Assembly: GCF_008369935.1 (NCBI RefSeq)
Contig: NZ_VTUZ01000030.1
Location: forward strand, 1 to 64,000
DNA: 64,000 bases
Source: Paraburkholderia panacisoli
GTDB lineage: Bacteria > Pseudomonadota > Gammaproteobacteria > Burkholderiales > Burkholderiaceae
Direction: 5' to 3'
Shown here: positions 63,509-64,000 of the stretch, piece by piece
Layout: each line of letters opens with the position of its first letter
Numbering within the stretch: the stretch's first letter is position 1
The notes under the pieces: generated by a model
Told to the model about the DNA's origin: nothing
Databases searched by the model: none
Seen by the model: only the letters and a program-made list of their open reading frames with translations
Made by a program: the position numbers and the translations under genes

Positions 63509-63613
63509 GGCCTCGCCGTCTCCGCCGGCGACGTCAACGGCCATACTGCTGAAGTCATCTTCTCTAGAGATACCGGCTGTCTGTCCGCCAACAACAGCGC
63601 GGCGGCAGAGTAA
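63509..63613 (+). pseudogene. nemA-like 3' remnant
   Basis: The frame reads GLAVSAGDVNGHTAEVIFSR and ends NNSAAAE with TAA, compared with IVAAGGFKGHTAEAVLQAGD and the end SSDSVAA of the intact NemA-like protein at 37244. An internal deletion links the two blocks. Lies between the IS3 element and an MFS gene. Confidence 0.65.
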
Positions 63614-63622
63614 ACGGAACAC

Positions 63623-64000
63623 ATGATGAACTCCCCTGCTACACCCGCCTCACTGACCTCACTGTACTGGCTAGCGCTCGGCACATTTGCAGTTGGTACC
63701 GAAAGCTTCATGGTTGCTGGCCTGCTGCCCAATATCGCCGCAGACCTGCATACAAGCATTGTCACCACGGGCCAACTGGTGACCGTCTTCGCTTTGGCCT
63801 ACGCGCTCAGTTCGCCAATTCTGACAGCCCTCACTGGAACCTTTCGTCGGCACACGCTGATGATCCTGTCGCTCTCGACGTTCGCCCTTGCAAACGTCGT
63901 TGCCTGGGCGGCCCAGAACTATTGGGAATTGATGGCGGCCCGCATCCTGCTCGCGGCCGCAGCCGGCCTGTATGTTCCCGGCGCCAACGCACTGGCCGGC
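63623..64000 (+). CDS. MFS transporter (DHA1-like), 5' part only, runs off the window
   Basis: ATG 63623 (or 63626): MMNSPATPASLTSLYWLALG, then FAVGTESFMVAGLLPNIAAD, the TM1 motif of DHA1/AraJ-like carriers, and ALTGTFRRHTLMILSLSTFA for loop 2-3. 126 residues visible to the window end with no stop. Next to a nemA remnant, a pairing also seen in other genomes, so possibly an efflux pump for OYE-related compounds. Confidence 0.85.
   Translation, partial: MMNSPATPASLTSLYWLALGTFAVGTESFMVAGLLPNIAADLHTSIVTTGQLVTVFALAYALSSPILTALTGTFRRHTLMILSLSTFALANVVAWAAQNYWELMAARILLAAAAGLYVPGANALAG

Noticed and set aside
62213..63613. 466-codon plus-strand open frame
   Set aside because: Mostly antisense to IS3 OrfB/OrfA; only its last 35 codons carry the nemA remnant.
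1..64000. CRISPR arrays, tRNA or rRNA genes, plasmid replication/partition genes
   Set aside because: No regularly spaced repeats, tRNA-like cloverleaf sequence or Rep/Par-like protein could be found by eye.

Overview
The window looks like accessory or secondary-replicon DNA of a beta-proteobacterium of the Burkholderia / Paraburkholderia / Caballeronia group. The grounds are a Burkholderia-type trimeric porin, branched-chain-type (Liv) ABC transporters, many LysR-controlled catabolic genes, high-GC coding regions, and a dense load of IS elements of the kinds common in that group. No tRNA, rRNA, CRISPR array or replication origin was seen.

Layout. 0-4.1 kb: an IS3 relic, then a compact AT-richer three-gene operon on the minus strand (450-3446) of unrecognised proteins whose first member has a PD-(D/E)xK-nuclease-like motif; this is the best candidate for an undescribed (possibly anti-phage) system. 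4.2-5.6 kb: decayed IS607-type element. 5.8-18.2 kb (minus strand): MFS carrier, porin, a Liv-type ABC importer with a LivM-LivG-LivF triple fusion, and a partly decayed catabolic operon (cluster B) headed by a predicted halohydrin dehalogenase. 18.5-21.2 kb: divergent LysR regulator and a CoA-transferase. 21.2-28.4 kb: a graveyard of gene and IS pieces (SIR2-domain relic, TnpB relic, two IS3 relics, an IS110 relic, a DUF4096 transposase broken by a 7-bp duplication) around an aromatic-acid MFS transporter. 28.4-42.3 kb: alpha/beta hydrolase, three Old Yellow Enzymes, an RND pump without an adaptor gene, an SDR, and IS481 and IS4 insertions. 42.3-43.6 kb: decayed DNA including an RND relic. 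43.6-59.1 kb: a GST, a CoA-transferase/crotonase operon, a LysR gene, and a ten-gene plus-strand operon (cluster A) joining a complete LivGFKHM importer to SDR, ALDH, SDR, ALDH and a second predicted halohydrin dehalogenase. 59.1-64 kb: an IS605-type element split by ISL3, a SnoaL-like gene cut by an IS3 element, a nemA remnant and the start of an MFS gene.

How it fits together. Clusters A and B are paralogous copies of one pathway: import by a Liv-type transporter, then SDRs and aldehyde dehydrogenases, with a catalytic S-Y-R SDR-fold enzyme carrying the N-terminal signature of halohydrin dehalogenases. Cluster A is intact; in cluster B two ALDH genes and one SDR are broken while the dehalogenase-like gene, a NIPSNAP gene and one SDR remain open. 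The LysR gene at 47.8-48.7 kb is flanked by two copies of a conserved 55-bp element, one before the CoA-transferase/crotonase operon and one before cluster A, so both operons are probably one regulon. The substrate is not known; with the OYE reductases, GST and efflux genes, a xenobiotic or halogenated/epoxide-forming compound is a reasonable guess.
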